Of a DNA stretch of 64,000 nucleotides, positions 48,782 through 57,904 are shown one piece after another (position 1 is the stretch's first letter; each line of letters begins with the position of its first letter). The notes beneath the pieces were generated by a model that had not been told where the DNA came from, searched no databases, and was given only the letters and a program-made list of their open reading frames with translations. The stretch spans positions 1 through 64,000 of the forward strand of contig NZ_KV700385.1 of the NCBI RefSeq assembly GCF_001687305.1, written 5' to 3'. Both the position numbers and the translations under genes were made by a program. This DNA is from Actinomyces vulturis (GTDB taxonomy: Bacteria; Actinomycetota; Actinomycetes; Actinomycetales; Actinomycetaceae).

Positions 48782-48824
48782 CGGTGGGGCGCGTCTGCAT
48801 TAAGAAAGTAGACGCGCCCCACCG
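48782..48824 (+). terminator. Terminator after the exported protein gene
   Basis: A perfect 15-base stem (48782-48796 with 48810-48824) with a 13-base loop, followed by GCATTTGTTTTC. It begins 10 bases after the stop codon. Confidence 0.85.
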
Positions 48825-50165
48825 TGCATTTGTTTTCACCCACTCGTCGATCCTTTTGCATTCATAGGCGGCACCATCCACCGATATCCATTGGTAAGAT
48901 TCCCCTGTATTCCACAGCGCCGTTGAAAATGAATCCAAATATCATCTTACAGGCAGATTCGAAATACACTATCGAACAGATGATGATAATGATGGAAAAT
49001 AACAGCCTTCACTAACACAACGTCACACTCATGGCATTTTGCTTCTCCCGTATATTGCACTATTACGGCCATGGTAATAAATTTATCTCTTCTAGTTCTC
49101 AAAATTACCAATTCTACCGCAACAACAGCGTTGAATAACAGAAAATCATGTCAATCAACTTTACTAGTCTACTAAGAAAAATACACAGATATTTTTACCA
49201 TTAAATTTCAGAACTTTACCACCCTCCCCCGTTCACAAAGTAATATTTTTCAGTACTTGCCTCCAGATTGCTCATTTTTCGGACAATTCAGAAATCCTGG
49301 AAACTTTCATACTTAGCGCGGTAGAATATAACAATTCTGAGTTAAAGGAATTACCGAAATATGAGTTATCGAAATATCTTACAACTGAACCACGCAGAGA
49401 AACACGTACCCCGGACCAGCATTAGCCGAGAATGCTAAACCTCAAATTATAAAATACTGTAATAGCGCTTAGCGATAATTTAATTGTTATCTATCCACCC
49501 CGGTTCTTATTGATACTAATATCGCAACCACAAAGACTAGGAATTACCAAACAAATAAGTTCCACTATGTTACAGTAAACAACATTATTTTATCAGGAGT
49601 AAAACTACACGAGATCTCTTCCTCAGTATAACGAAGAGTCCATAACAACAGATTGCCCCTAGCCAATCAAAATATACGTACGGCGCACGACACTATTCAT
49701 CAACAAACTTCCGAAGGGTACGTCCATTTCAATGATCTTTCTATAAATTTGTTCCTAAGCCTGACATGTAGGCAAACCATCTATGTAAATCTGCGCTACT
49801 ACGATCCACGTGCACCATATATAAAACTACACATTTTATTCCAACATCGCTCACTGCAAGAGTTTTCACTCTCAAAACCTCCCTCATAGAGAATGGCCAG
49901 CAATACAAACAACAATTATGAGTTGCACGTCGAAATCCCGCCTTTACGAAGTTCGCTTCTTGTGACTAACGAGACATGCTCCGCAGGATATAGGTAGGTG
50001 GCAAGATGGTATGAAGACTTCTATAATTTATTAAAAAATCACTGATAGTTTAGGGTGGATCACCTGATTGCCAAGAGACCTCTCTCTTTTAGAAGTTCTT
50101 GTTTTCCCTAGACTTCTCCGCGGTGAATTATTCTTCATGCCATGACATCTACTTTGAGGTTCCAG
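48825..50165. other. Long AT-rich gene-poor stretch
   Basis: About 1.3 kb with no supported gene. It is AT-rich with many stops in all frames. A plus-strand frame at 49653-49889 and a minus-strand frame at 48699-48938 are open but lack ribosome sites and family likeness. It may be decayed sequence. No long repeats or hairpins were noticed. Confidence 0.5.
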
Positions 50166-50969
50166 ATGACACCCCCCTCTTCACTCCCCTCACGCCGTAC
50201 CATCGCCAAAGGCGCTGCATGGTCCGTTCCTGCCCTTGTACTCGCTGAACCCGCTGCCGTAGCTGCAGTGAGCGATGGAGAACGAGTAGCGAAAGCAATC
50301 CAGGACCCGTTTTTCGTCGATATGAAATTCGCGGGGAGTTCAACTGATTTCCCTGGCCCTTCAGCTAAGCCTCTACATTCAGGAGATTTTCATTTCCTCA
50401 TTCCCTGCGGAACTAACCTTCCTTCAATGAAGTGGGAAGTTCAATTGGTTCCCGTTATTAATGCAAAAAATATTGTCAGACGACAACAACGCGACTTCTG
50501 GATTACAAAAATGGAAAAAGACAATACCGGAAGTGCGGTACAAATGGACCTACTAGGTGGCATTTCACCACATTTCGCTGTACGAGACGATATAATTGAT
50601 CCCGAATCCGGCAAAATAATTTCACCAAAAACCTATGATCCGGAAACCGGTATTGAGCGCCTAGAATTTACCACCCCTGAGTTCAACGGCGAGAGGCAGT
50701 CATCTTCCTGCACGATCACAACTGGTTTCCGCATTTACTTTGCTCGAGGCACAACCGATGAACTTCTTACAATTTGCAATAAGAACACCCGTTTTGATAA
50801 AGTGGTGATCAAAGCGTGGGCTGGCAGTAGAATAGTCGTAGATTATGACTCAGTGAAAGCCGCGACCTTCGATAAGCAAGAGTTTCCCACTCTCAATCAA
50901 ACTTCTGAATTGTGCCCCGCTGGTCTTCCAAGTCTTACCTATAATGGCTCCTATGACGGCTTGGTATGA
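50166..50969 (+). CDS. Exported protein with twin-arginine type leader
   Basis: The 267-residue protein starts with SRRTIAKGAAWSVPALVLAEPAAVAA, the same leader type as the protein at 48047. The mature domain (about 230 residues) has a few cysteines (CGTNLP, SSSCTITTG, LLTICNK, SELCPAG) and a mixed strand pattern. No family recognised; a surface or secreted role is likely. I start it at ATG 50166 because GAGG lies 6 bases ahead; ATG 50142 has none. Ends before a strong hairpin. Confidence 0.75.
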   Translation: MTPPSSLPSRRTIAKGAAWSVPALVLAEPAAVAAVSDGERVAKAIQDPFFVDMKFAGSSTDFPGPSAKPLHSGDFHFLIPCGTNLPSMKWEVQLVPVINAKNIVRRQQRDFWITKMEKDNTGSAVQMDLLGGISPHFAVRDDIIDPESGKIISPKTYDPETGIERLEFTTPEFNGERQSSSCTITTGFRIYFARGTTDELLTICNKNTRFDKVVIKAWAGSRIVVDYDSVKAATFDKQEFPTLNQTSELCPAGLPSLTYNGSYDGLV

Positions 50970-51092
50970 CGTGAGTATTTTTGAGAGCAACTAATATATT
51001 TACGATCGTTCGTCTCTAGTTGCTCATAGCCGTGTAGAGTATTCAAACGTTTATATTAACATCGTGTATTAAAATCGTTTGAATTCTGAGTT

Positions 51093-51133
51093 TAACCGTT
51101 ATAGGGAGGGGAAAACCCTCCCTATAACGGTTA
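51093..51133 (+). terminator. Terminator after the second exported protein gene
   Basis: A perfect 18-base stem (51093-51110 with 51116-51133) with a GAAAA loop, about 125 bases past the stop, followed by a T-rich stretch. Confidence 0.8.
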
Positions 51134-51748
51134 TTCGTTTCTATCATTTCGTTATCCACGTTTTACGCTTCAATAACATAGTTCATAACCACCGTCTGTT
51201 AAGAACAGATATGTACGCCCCATAACAGGTAGGTAGCAATACAATTATGTTACTAAGTGGAGCCGACGCTGGTTCCTTAGTATTCTTTTGTATTTCACGC
51301 AACTTGCGAAAAGGACCTGTTATTTGAATCAAGGGAATAAACACACCCCTTCCACAGAAATCAGGGCTACACCACCATTCGGCTTTACCGTAAAACGCTC
51401 TTTCTGAGAAGAACTATCACAATGGAAAGGTGCTGAAAACTCACAGCCACTCAAACCTAGAGCACTATAATGCAAAATCCACTTCATTGCTCATTGACGA
51501 TTTAAATACCCACTAACGATCTTGTCCGCTGCACAGTGGCTTCTGGGCGCTCATCACGGCAACTAACTGCCCCCCCCCATCGTTTCCCCCAGGGAGGATG
51601 AATCCACCACTATTATGTATGCCTTCCGATACACACATCGGTAGACGTCATTGCTATTGATATTTTTGCCTAAATGATGCAATTAAATGAGGGTTACGAG
51701 TCATTGTTTTGAAAGAAATCATCCCTTTAAAAATGCACTAAATAAAAT
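51134..51748. other. Intergenic stretch between exported protein gene and tRNA
   Basis: About 600 bases with no supported gene. A run of nine C occurs near 51572-51580. No direct repeat of the tRNA 3' end was seen here or at the left edge of the AT-rich region, so an attachment site cannot be shown. Confidence 0.45.
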
Positions 51749-51781
51749 AAAACCGCTTAGTTAAATAAACTAAGCGGTTTT
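51749..51781 (-). terminator. Terminator of the initiator tRNA gene
   Basis: A perfect 14-base stem (51749-51762 with 51768-51781, AAAACCGCTTAGTT) with a 5-base loop and a T run on the minus strand, only two bases past the encoded CCA end. Confidence 0.9.
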
Positions 51782-51783
51782 CT

Positions 51784-51860
51784 TGGTAGCGGGGACAGGA
51801 TTCGAACCTGCGACCTCCGGGTTATGAGCCCGGCGAGCTACCGAACTGCTCCACCCCGCG
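51784..51860 (-). tRNA. Initiator tRNA-fMet (anticodon CAT)
   Basis: The 77-base gene reads CGCGGGGTGGAGCAG from its 5' end at 51860. The anticodon arm holds GGG-CTCATAA-CCC, and the three G-C pairs mark an initiator tRNA. The acceptor end pairs from position 2, leaving a C1-U72 mismatch, another initiator trait. The T arm contains GGTTCGAATCC, and CCA is encoded. Its 3' end faces the AT-rich region to the left. It lies alone, followed by its own terminator. Confidence 0.95.
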
Positions 51861-51910
51861 TCGGCTTGAATAACTATAGTCACCTCAAGGCTCAGAACTC
51901 AAATCCGTTA

Positions 51911-51950
51911 GCAGTGGGGCTACTCACCTCATGGTGTGTAGCCCCACTGC
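51911..51950 (-). terminator. Terminator after the UPF0182 gene
   Basis: A 13-base stem (51911-51923 with 51938-51950, GCAGTGGGGCTAC), then a T-T mismatch and four more pairs. It lies 25 bases past the stop of the UPF0182 gene and ahead of the tRNA promoter. Confidence 0.75.
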
Positions 51951-51974
51951 CTAGACCATTAGCGTCCTAGAAAT

Positions 51975-54900
51975 TTACTGTCCGTCAATTTCCTTTTGGG
52001 CGTTAATAGCGCGCTGGATGGCGTCATCAAGGCGTTGTTGCGCCTGACCGTATGCTGCCCAATCGCCTGCCTTCATCGCATTGTCCGCATCGGTCATTGC
52101 GCTGGAGGCATCGTTAAGAGCCTGACTCAAGCGGTCCTGAGCATCGCCGGCAGGAGGCGCGGGGGCAACGGGAGCGGCAGGTGCTGTACTCTGAGCCGGC
52201 TGAGAAGAAGACTCAGGCGCAGGTGCTGCAGAAGCAGTATCAGTGGGCTGATCCTCCTTAGGCACCTCAACTACGCTAGCTTCATCACCGTTAACAATCT
52301 CTTCGCCCGTGGTGGCACCAGAGTTACCACCAAAGACCTGATCGAGTGCTTCAGAAAGCGTGTCAGCAAAACCGACCTTGTCACCGAAACTGACCAGCAC
52401 CTTACGCAACAGCGGATACTGCGTACCTGAGGATGACTGGACATACACAGGCTGTACGTACAGTAAGCCGCCACCCACAGGGAGGGTAAGAAGATTACCG
52501 CGGATCACCTGAGAATCCTGCTGAGCCAACAGGTTCAAGGTACGAGAAACTTCAGAATCAGAATTGAAGGTGTTCTGCACCTGACCGGGGCCGGAAACGT
52601 TAGACGAGCGCGGCAATTCAAGTAGACGCAACTGGCCATAGCCAGGATTACGTTCACCAGGGCGTCCGGTACCTGTCTCCGAATCTACAGCTAAAAAGCC
52701 GGTGAGCACGTTGCGGTCCGTGTTACCACCAATGATGTAAACGCTCGACAGGGAGAAGGATGCCTCATCTTGATCAGGCATCTTCAAAGTCAGGTAATAG
52801 GGGGCCTGTGCATGATCGCCCTCAACCGTAGGATCGTTCGGCACTTTCCAGAAGTCACCGCCGGAGTAGAAGTCAGCAGCATCCTGAACGTGGTAGCGAG
52901 CAAGTACCGTGCGCTGCACTTTGAACAAGTCCTCCGGGTAGCGCATGTGAGCCATAAGGTCCGCACTCATCTCACTCATGGGAGTAATAGAACCGGGGAA
53001 CACATCGGCCCATGCGGCCACAATCGGGTCTTCATCATCCCACTGGTACAAAGTGACAGAACCGTCATAAGCATCAACCACGGCCTTAACCGAGTTGCGC
53101 ACATAGTTAGCCTGATCTGGCGCCCCCAACAAACCACGCTGGGTGAGCGCATCAGAAGTGGCATCATCCAATGAGGAATGTGCAGCGTAAGGGTAATTAT
53201 TCGTGGTGGTGTAACCATCAAGAACCCACACCACACGCTTAGGGGTAGAAGGATCATCATCCATATCCACCACAGCCGGGTAAGGATGGTCATCGAGGGT
53301 GAGCCACGGCGCTACCTTGCCTACGCGTTCAGCCGGATCACGATCGTAAAGAATCTGTGAGCCACTGGTGACTTCACGGGAGAAGAGAATATTCATCTCA
53401 CCGAAGCGGATAGCGTAGAGCAATTTGTTAATCGGGTTACCCACGTCAGGGCCACCATTGCCGGTGAAAGTGGTGTTGACCTGACCACCGGGGGCTGAGT
53501 CATCAGGGTAATCCAGTTCGCGAGGCTCACCAGTATTACCGCCCACGATGGAATACTCAGGCGATTCCTGGCCAAAGTAAATCCGAGGTTCATACTCACC
53601 CAAGTCACCGAGTGAGGGAATACCGCCTTCCCAGAAGGCAGGGTATCCACCGGAGGCCACCGTGTTGCCGTACGCGGCAACCACACCGTAACCGTGAGTG
53701 TACACAGTGTGGTCATTGACCCACGTGTGCTGGTCAGCGCCCAAACCAGACTGGTTTAATTCACGCACCGCAATCACGGTGTCACGGCTGGATCCGTCCA
53801 GGTGGTAACGATCCACGTTCAGTTGGGAAGAGAAGGTGTAGTACTGACGATTCTGCTGCAGTTGGCGGAACGTAGGAGCTACCTTATTCGGGTCCAGCAA
53901 ACGGATCGACGTCGTTGAGGCAGTATCTTCCTTCAACTGCCCTGCCTGTGCGGTGGTCTGAGCGTTGTATGGAGTTGTCTCCACATTCTCCAAACCATAA
54001 GCAGCCAGGGTGGCATCAATGTTGCGCTGAATATAAGGCGATTCCAACTGCTGAGCGTTAGGTTCAACCACGAACTTCTGAATCAATGCCGGATACATGC
54101 CCCCCACGAGCAACCCCGACACCACCATCACAACCACACCGGTAACGGGTAGCTTCCACGAACCGCGCTTCAAAGAAATAGCGAACAGTACGGCGATAGC
54201 CAGCGTGATGGCAGCCATAATGGCCTGAGCGGGAATCAACGCATGAACGTCAGAGTAACTGGCGCCGTCAAACTTAGCGTTATCAGCAGAAAGAATCTGA
54301 TAACGGCGCAGCCACTGGCCCACAGCAGTAAGCACGGCGTAAATAATGGCTAGCACAGTGAGTTGAATACGTGCCGAGCGGCGCACAAAGGGGCGAGTTA
54401 AGGACAGGCCACCGTAAATGTAGTTAGTAAAAATGTTGAGGAAAGCGGCAATAACCGTGGTGGTCATAAGAAAACCACTGACGGTGGTGAGAATCGGAAG
54501 AATGAAAACGTAAAAACTCACGTCCAGACCGAACTGAGGATCCTTCACACCAAAACTATGAGCATTCAGTGCAAGGAGAATCTCCTGCCATGAAGGAATG
54601 AGCATGGACTGGGTGACCAAAAAAGAGATAATCACCGGAATACCAATAGAAATTGGCTTAATCCACGGAGTAAGCATGGCTCGATAAGGGGCCAAATTCC
54701 TGAAAGCAGGATCCAACTGCACCATGAGTGGGCGATTGCGATAAGCAACAGTAATCGCCGCCCAGAGGCACACGCTCATCACCAGCATGCCCACTAAGCC
54801 AATAGCGACCTGGGCACCCCAACTGGTGAACAGGACGCGTTGGAATCCCAACTGAGAAAACCACAGTACTTGAGTCCAAAAACGTGCCACCACAGTAAGC

Positions 54901-55043
54901 AGCACAGTCACAACGGACACAATAGTGACCGTCAAACTCAACGGTGACATCTTGTGCTTAGGCTTTTTTAGCCCAGGCTTCTTTGGCGTGGGCTTTTTCT
55001 TCGGTTGTGGCGATGGTTGTGGGTTCGGCGGCGTAGTGCTCAC
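51975..55043 (-). CDS. UPF0182 (COG1615) family large membrane protein
   Basis: The 1022-residue protein has a Pro/Lys-rich cytoplasmic N-terminus, about seven membrane segments within about 35-320, a large extracellular domain (DRDPAERVGKVAPWLTLDDHPYPAV) and a Pro/Ala-rich, then helical C-terminus. This is the standard actinobacterial UPF0182 layout (Rv3193c type). Role unknown. The true start is probably GTG 55043, with GGAG 7 bases ahead; the frame can be extended to 55118, but that extra part looks uncoded. Upstream lies the repeat-rich divergent region. Confidence 0.93.
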   Translation of the reverse strand: MSTTPPNPQPSPQPKKKPTPKKPGLKKPKHKMSPLSLTVTIVSVVTVLLTVVARFWTQVLWFSQLGFQRVLFTSWGAQVAIGLVGMLVMSVCLWAAITVAYRNRPLMVQLDPAFRNLAPYRAMLTPWIKPISIGIPVIISFLVTQSMLIPSWQEILLALNAHSFGVKDPQFGLDVSFYVFILPILTTVSGFLMTTTVIAAFLNIFTNYIYGGLSLTRPFVRRSARIQLTVLAIIYAVLTAVGQWLRRYQILSADNAKFDGASYSDVHALIPAQAIMAAITLAIAVLFAISLKRGSWKLPVTGVVVMVVSGLLVGGMYPALIQKFVVEPNAQQLESPYIQRNIDATLAAYGLENVETTPYNAQTTAQAGQLKEDTASTTSIRLLDPNKVAPTFRQLQQNRQYYTFSSQLNVDRYHLDGSSRDTVIAVRELNQSGLGADQHTWVNDHTVYTHGYGVVAAYGNTVASGGYPAFWEGGIPSLGDLGEYEPRIYFGQESPEYSIVGGNTGEPRELDYPDDSAPGGQVNTTFTGNGGPDVGNPINKLLYAIRFGEMNILFSREVTSGSQILYDRDPAERVGKVAPWLTLDDHPYPAVVDMDDDPSTPKRVVWVLDGYTTTNNYPYAAHSSLDDATSDALTQRGLLGAPDQANYVRNSVKAVVDAYDGSVTLYQWDDEDPIVAAWADVFPGSITPMSEMSADLMAHMRYPEDLFKVQRTVLARYHVQDAADFYSGGDFWKVPNDPTVEGDHAQAPYYLTLKMPDQDEASFSLSSVYIIGGNTDRNVLTGFLAVDSETGTGRPGERNPGYGQLRLLELPRSSNVSGPGQVQNTFNSDSEVSRTLNLLAQQDSQVIRGNLLTLPVGGGLLYVQPVYVQSSSGTQYPLLRKVLVSFGDKVGFADTLSEALDQVFGGNSGATTGEEIVNGDEASVVEVPKEDQPTDTASAAPAPESSSQPAQSTAPAAPVAPAPPAGDAQDRLSQALNDASSAMTDADNAMKAGDWAAYGQAQQRLDDAIQRAINAQKEIDGQ

Positions 55044-55192
55044 AGGCTCACTCCATTGGAAGGGTAGGCGAAGACACTTCGCCCAAGGACATGCCCTCAT
55101 GCTTTCACAGCCACTCACACTGAATCAAAGGCATTAACTGCTTTCACCGCCTGACTCGTCTCAGCGCTGAAATCCGGCTCTTTTGCTTATGG

Positions 55193-55226
55193 CCTCCCCC
55201 CTCCAATTTCCTCCCCCCTCCAATTT
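55193..55226 (+). repeat. Two adjacent perfect copies of a 17-base unit
   Basis: CCTCCCCCCTCCAATTT occurs at 55193-55209 and 55210-55226 with no change. Confidence 0.9.
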
Positions 55227-55270
55227 ACTTATGGCTTCCCTCTCCAAAGGACATCCTGATGGCTTCACTT

Positions 55271-55585
55271 CTCACCATCTCACTAGGCCCTTGCCCCCCA
55301 CAGACCCTCACCATCTCAATAGATCCTTGCCCCCCAACAGACCCTCACCACCTCAATAGATCCTTGCCCCCCCCCAACAGACCCTCACCACCTCACTAGG
55401 CCCTTGCTCCCCAACAGACCCTCACCACCTCACTAGATCCTTGCCCCCTCAATAGGTCCTCACCATCTCAATAGATCCTTGCCCCCTCAATAGGTCCTCA
55501 CCGCCTCAATAGATCCTTGCCCCCTCAATAGGTCCTCACCACCTCGATAACCTCAATAGACCCTCACCATCTCAGTCGGTCCTTA
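55271..55585 (+). repeat. Minisatellite, about 8.5 units of 36-40 bases
   Basis: Units begin with CTCACCA or a variant at 55271, 55307, 55344, 55384, 55421, 55459, 55497, 55535 and 55563. The consensus has three parts: CTCACCAYCTCAATAGAT, then CCTTGCCCCC, then either CAACAGACC (units 1-4) or TCAATAGGTC (units 5-7). The C run inside the unit varies from about four to nine, the pattern expected from slippage. Confidence 0.88.
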
Positions 55586-55616
55586 AAGAAAAGAATGAGA
55601 CACACAAGTCAGCCAG

Positions 55617-55767
55617 AACGAACGCGATAAGCACAAACAAACGCGATAAGAACAAACGAATGCAATAAACAAAGAGGGCCAATACAAATACGATAAACAA
55701 GGGGGACACGAAACAAAGGGGGTATACGCATGAGAAAGGGGCACACGCATGAGAAGCAGGGCACAGC
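55617..55767 (+). repeat. Purine-rich imperfect repeats
   Basis: 55617-55700 has about four imperfect copies of an ACGCGATAAGAACAAACA-like unit. 55701-55767 has about three copies of GGGGNACACGCATGAGAA. They precede the PPA1309 gene and may hold its promoter. Confidence 0.75.
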
Positions 55768-55835
55768 GTCAATATCCTCCAGCAAAAGGCGGGCGCGTCT
55801 AGGAGGACACAAGCACCTCATGGAATGATGAACCC

Positions 55836-56396
55836 ATGAGTGATTCCGCATTCCCCTCCCCCGCAGCATTCGCCCTGTCTCAGGCACTGATGGAAATCGA
55901 CGAGCACATTGCTCCTGCCGGATGGGATACGCCTGTACGTGTTTTCGCTCTGGTACGAACTGCCGCCGCATTAGCAAGCGACACCTCTATGGCTGCGCTA
56001 CTCAGTGACAAAGCCAAAGATGAAGCGAAAAACAATGAGTGGAGTCTGCTAAGTATTGAACAGGAAAACCTCCCTGCCTCCACCGATCTAGCGGATTTAC
56101 TAGCCCAGATTGCTTGGCCTGAAGAAGTGGACGGGATGGCTATGTCCACGGAAACCACCATCCTGCCTCCTGAAGCTCAGAAGGAGGCTGCAGCAATCAC
56201 TGACCCCACCGAGTTAGCGCAATTCGCAGCCAACCACCCTGGCCGCGACGAAATGCGCGTGGTTGCTGGCGTACTGCGCAGTGGTGAATCCTGGTGCGTA
56301 GGTCGCTTGCGCTCCCATGACGACCCTGACGATCTGCTCATGAGCCGTGATCTAGCACCCTCGCTGCTTGAGATGATGGCGCAAACCTTCGAGTAA
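55836..56396 (+). CDS. PPA1309-family protein
   Basis: The 186-residue protein matches the actinobacterial PPA1309 family in length and pattern (AFALSQALMEIDEHIAPAGWD near the start, HPGRDEMRVVAGVLRSGESWC in the C-terminal half). Function unknown; it usually lies next to the zincin and Lon-like genes as here, which suggests a shared process at the cell envelope. No signal peptide. No ribosome site; AATGAT 6 bases before the ATG may serve a leaderless mRNA. Confidence 0.85.
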   Translation: MSDSAFPSPAAFALSQALMEIDEHIAPAGWDTPVRVFALVRTAAALASDTSMAALLSDKAKDEAKNNEWSLLSIEQENLPASTDLADLLAQIAWPEEVDGMAMSTETTILPPEAQKEAAAITDPTELAQFAANHPGRDEMRVVAGVLRSGESWCVGRLRSHDDPDDLLMSRDLAPSLLEMMAQTFE

Positions 56397-56432
56397 AAAC
56401 CTCACAACTTTTACCCCGCCCCTCAACTTTTC

Positions 56433-57863
56433 TCAGTCCTGCGCGTCTGCTTCACCCTCATAGCCCAAGGTACCGTCAAGCAGGGACTGCAGTTCGGCGT
56501 CGATCTCACTATCGTGATCCGTGGCATGGCGACGCAGATCCAAGAACGTTTCCGGGGAAGCAATTTCCTGAGCCGTGGGCATCACGTCAGGATGAGCCCA
56601 GTACGCATCTCGTCCTTCCACGCCTTGCGCAGTGGTCAAGAGATGCCACAATTCAGCGGCCTTGCGCGCTTGAGCGGGGCGGAAATTCATCCCCATGAGA
56701 GAGGCGAACATTTTTTCTGCCGCACTACCGCTAGCGCGGTGACGACGCATCATCTCACCTAGTGCCACAGCATGAGGCAAATGCGGGGCAACGGCCTGAG
56801 CGGTAACTTCGTCTACCCAGCCTTCGACAGTCGCCAGGAGCCAGGCGACGGTTTCCTGGGTGCGTGCCTCGGCGTCTGAGTGAGTCCCCACAGAGAAAAC
56901 GTGACCGCTAACCGCCTCACGCATAGCCTCCATATCTGTAGGGTCGACACGACGAATAGCCTCATCGATGGACTCACGGTCCACATGAATCTGACCGGCG
57001 TACTCCTCCACGGCACGTACCACGGCGGCACGAAGCCAGGGTGCGTGAGCGTAGAGACGGGCTGTAGCCGCCTCACGGACAGCAAGAAACATGAGCACTT
57101 CCTGCTCATCAGACTCAAGCCCATCAGCGAACTCCGCCACGTTAGCGCTCACCAATGCGGTGCCTGGTTCCTTATTCAACGGCAAACCAGTATCAGTAGC
57201 GGAGATAGATTCGAGCGCCAGGTGCCCCACAGCGCTACCCATTTGAGCGCCCATAATCATTGAAGACATCTGATTAAGACCCTGGCTCATCATCTTGCCC
57301 ATCCCACCCAGGCCTGCCATCTGGTCAGGCAGATCCTCAGGGTTGGGAATCATTGAGGTGATGGCATCACCCAGCGCACGTGAGGCAGCACCAGCAACAG
57401 GCTCGCACATGACCTGCCAGACAGGCATAGTGTGCTCAATCCAATCCTTACGAGTCCATGCTTGGCGCGGGCCAGGAGCGGGCGGAATATCAGTTGCCAC
57501 ATCCAGCCACAGATCAGCCACCTGGAGGGCGGAAGTAATTTGCTGCGCTCGGGCGGCAGTCAGAACAGGCTCGTGATGGGGGTGTGTAGTGGCCTGGGCA
57601 AGATCCTTGACCACCTTCCAGTTCACGGCCTGAGGCTCATCGTTCTCATCTCGGGTAGGCTGGCTCATGGCCTGCATCTGCTGCTCCATGAAAGCCTTCT
57701 CCCCCGGCGACATTTGTGCCATTAGTGCGGAGACGTCACCGCTAAGCAGAACCTGCGGGTCAATTCCGCTGGCGCGCAACTGGTTGACGGCCTGGTCAGC
57801 AATCTCATCGCCAAGGAATGAGGAGAGCATCTGGCGGATCTGCTCAAACGGATCGTCAGCCAT
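56433..57863 (-). CDS. Zincin-like metalloprotease family protein (Rv3195 type)
   Basis: The 476-residue protein belongs to the actinobacterial zinc-dependent metalloprotease / F420-associated hydrolase family. It opens with MADDPFEQIRQMLSSF and ends with the LWHLL...GRDAYWAHPD pattern. I cannot see an HExxH motif, so catalysis is doubtful; LLATVEGWVDEV occupies the expected region. No signal peptide. AAGGA lies 5 bases before the ATG. It is divergent from the Lon-like gene and convergent with PPA1309. Confidence 0.85.
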   Translation of the reverse strand: MADDPFEQIRQMLSSFLGDEIADQAVNQLRASGIDPQVLLSGDVSALMAQMSPGEKAFMEQQMQAMSQPTRDENDEPQAVNWKVVKDLAQATTHPHHEPVLTAARAQQITSALQVADLWLDVATDIPPAPGPRQAWTRKDWIEHTMPVWQVMCEPVAGAASRALGDAITSMIPNPEDLPDQMAGLGGMGKMMSQGLNQMSSMIMGAQMGSAVGHLALESISATDTGLPLNKEPGTALVSANVAEFADGLESDEQEVLMFLAVREAATARLYAHAPWLRAAVVRAVEEYAGQIHVDRESIDEAIRRVDPTDMEAMREAVSGHVFSVGTHSDAEARTQETVAWLLATVEGWVDEVTAQAVAPHLPHAVALGEMMRRHRASGSAAEKMFASLMGMNFRPAQARKAAELWHLLTTAQGVEGRDAYWAHPDVMPTAQEIASPETFLDLRRHATDHDSEIDAELQSLLDGTLGYEGEADAQD

Positions 57864-57904
57864 GTTTATCCTTCCGAGCCATCAATACTGGCACTATCGA
57901 CTGA

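Larger units (their letters stand above)
55044..55835. other. Repeat-rich divergent intergenic region
   Basis: About 790 bases between the UPF0182 and PPA1309 genes. The plus strand is pyrimidine-rich at 55190-55580, then purine-rich at 55585-55770. It is filled with the three repeat arrays listed separately. No supported gene; short frames across the arrays (for example from ATG 55259) repeat the unit and end early. Confidence 0.6.

Noticed and set aside
49653-49889. Plus-strand frame of 78 codons in the gene-poor stretch
   Set aside because: No ribosome site, no domain or membrane pattern, and surrounded by stops in all frames; not distinguishable from chance.
55259-55399. Short frame starting at ATG 55259 with AAAGGA ahead, reading through the minisatellite
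   Set aside because: It only repeats the satellite unit, loses frame as unit length changes, and stops after about 46 codons.
55271-55585. Possible CRISPR array
   Set aside because: Units are contiguous and similar over their whole length, with no unique spacers, and no cas genes are nearby.
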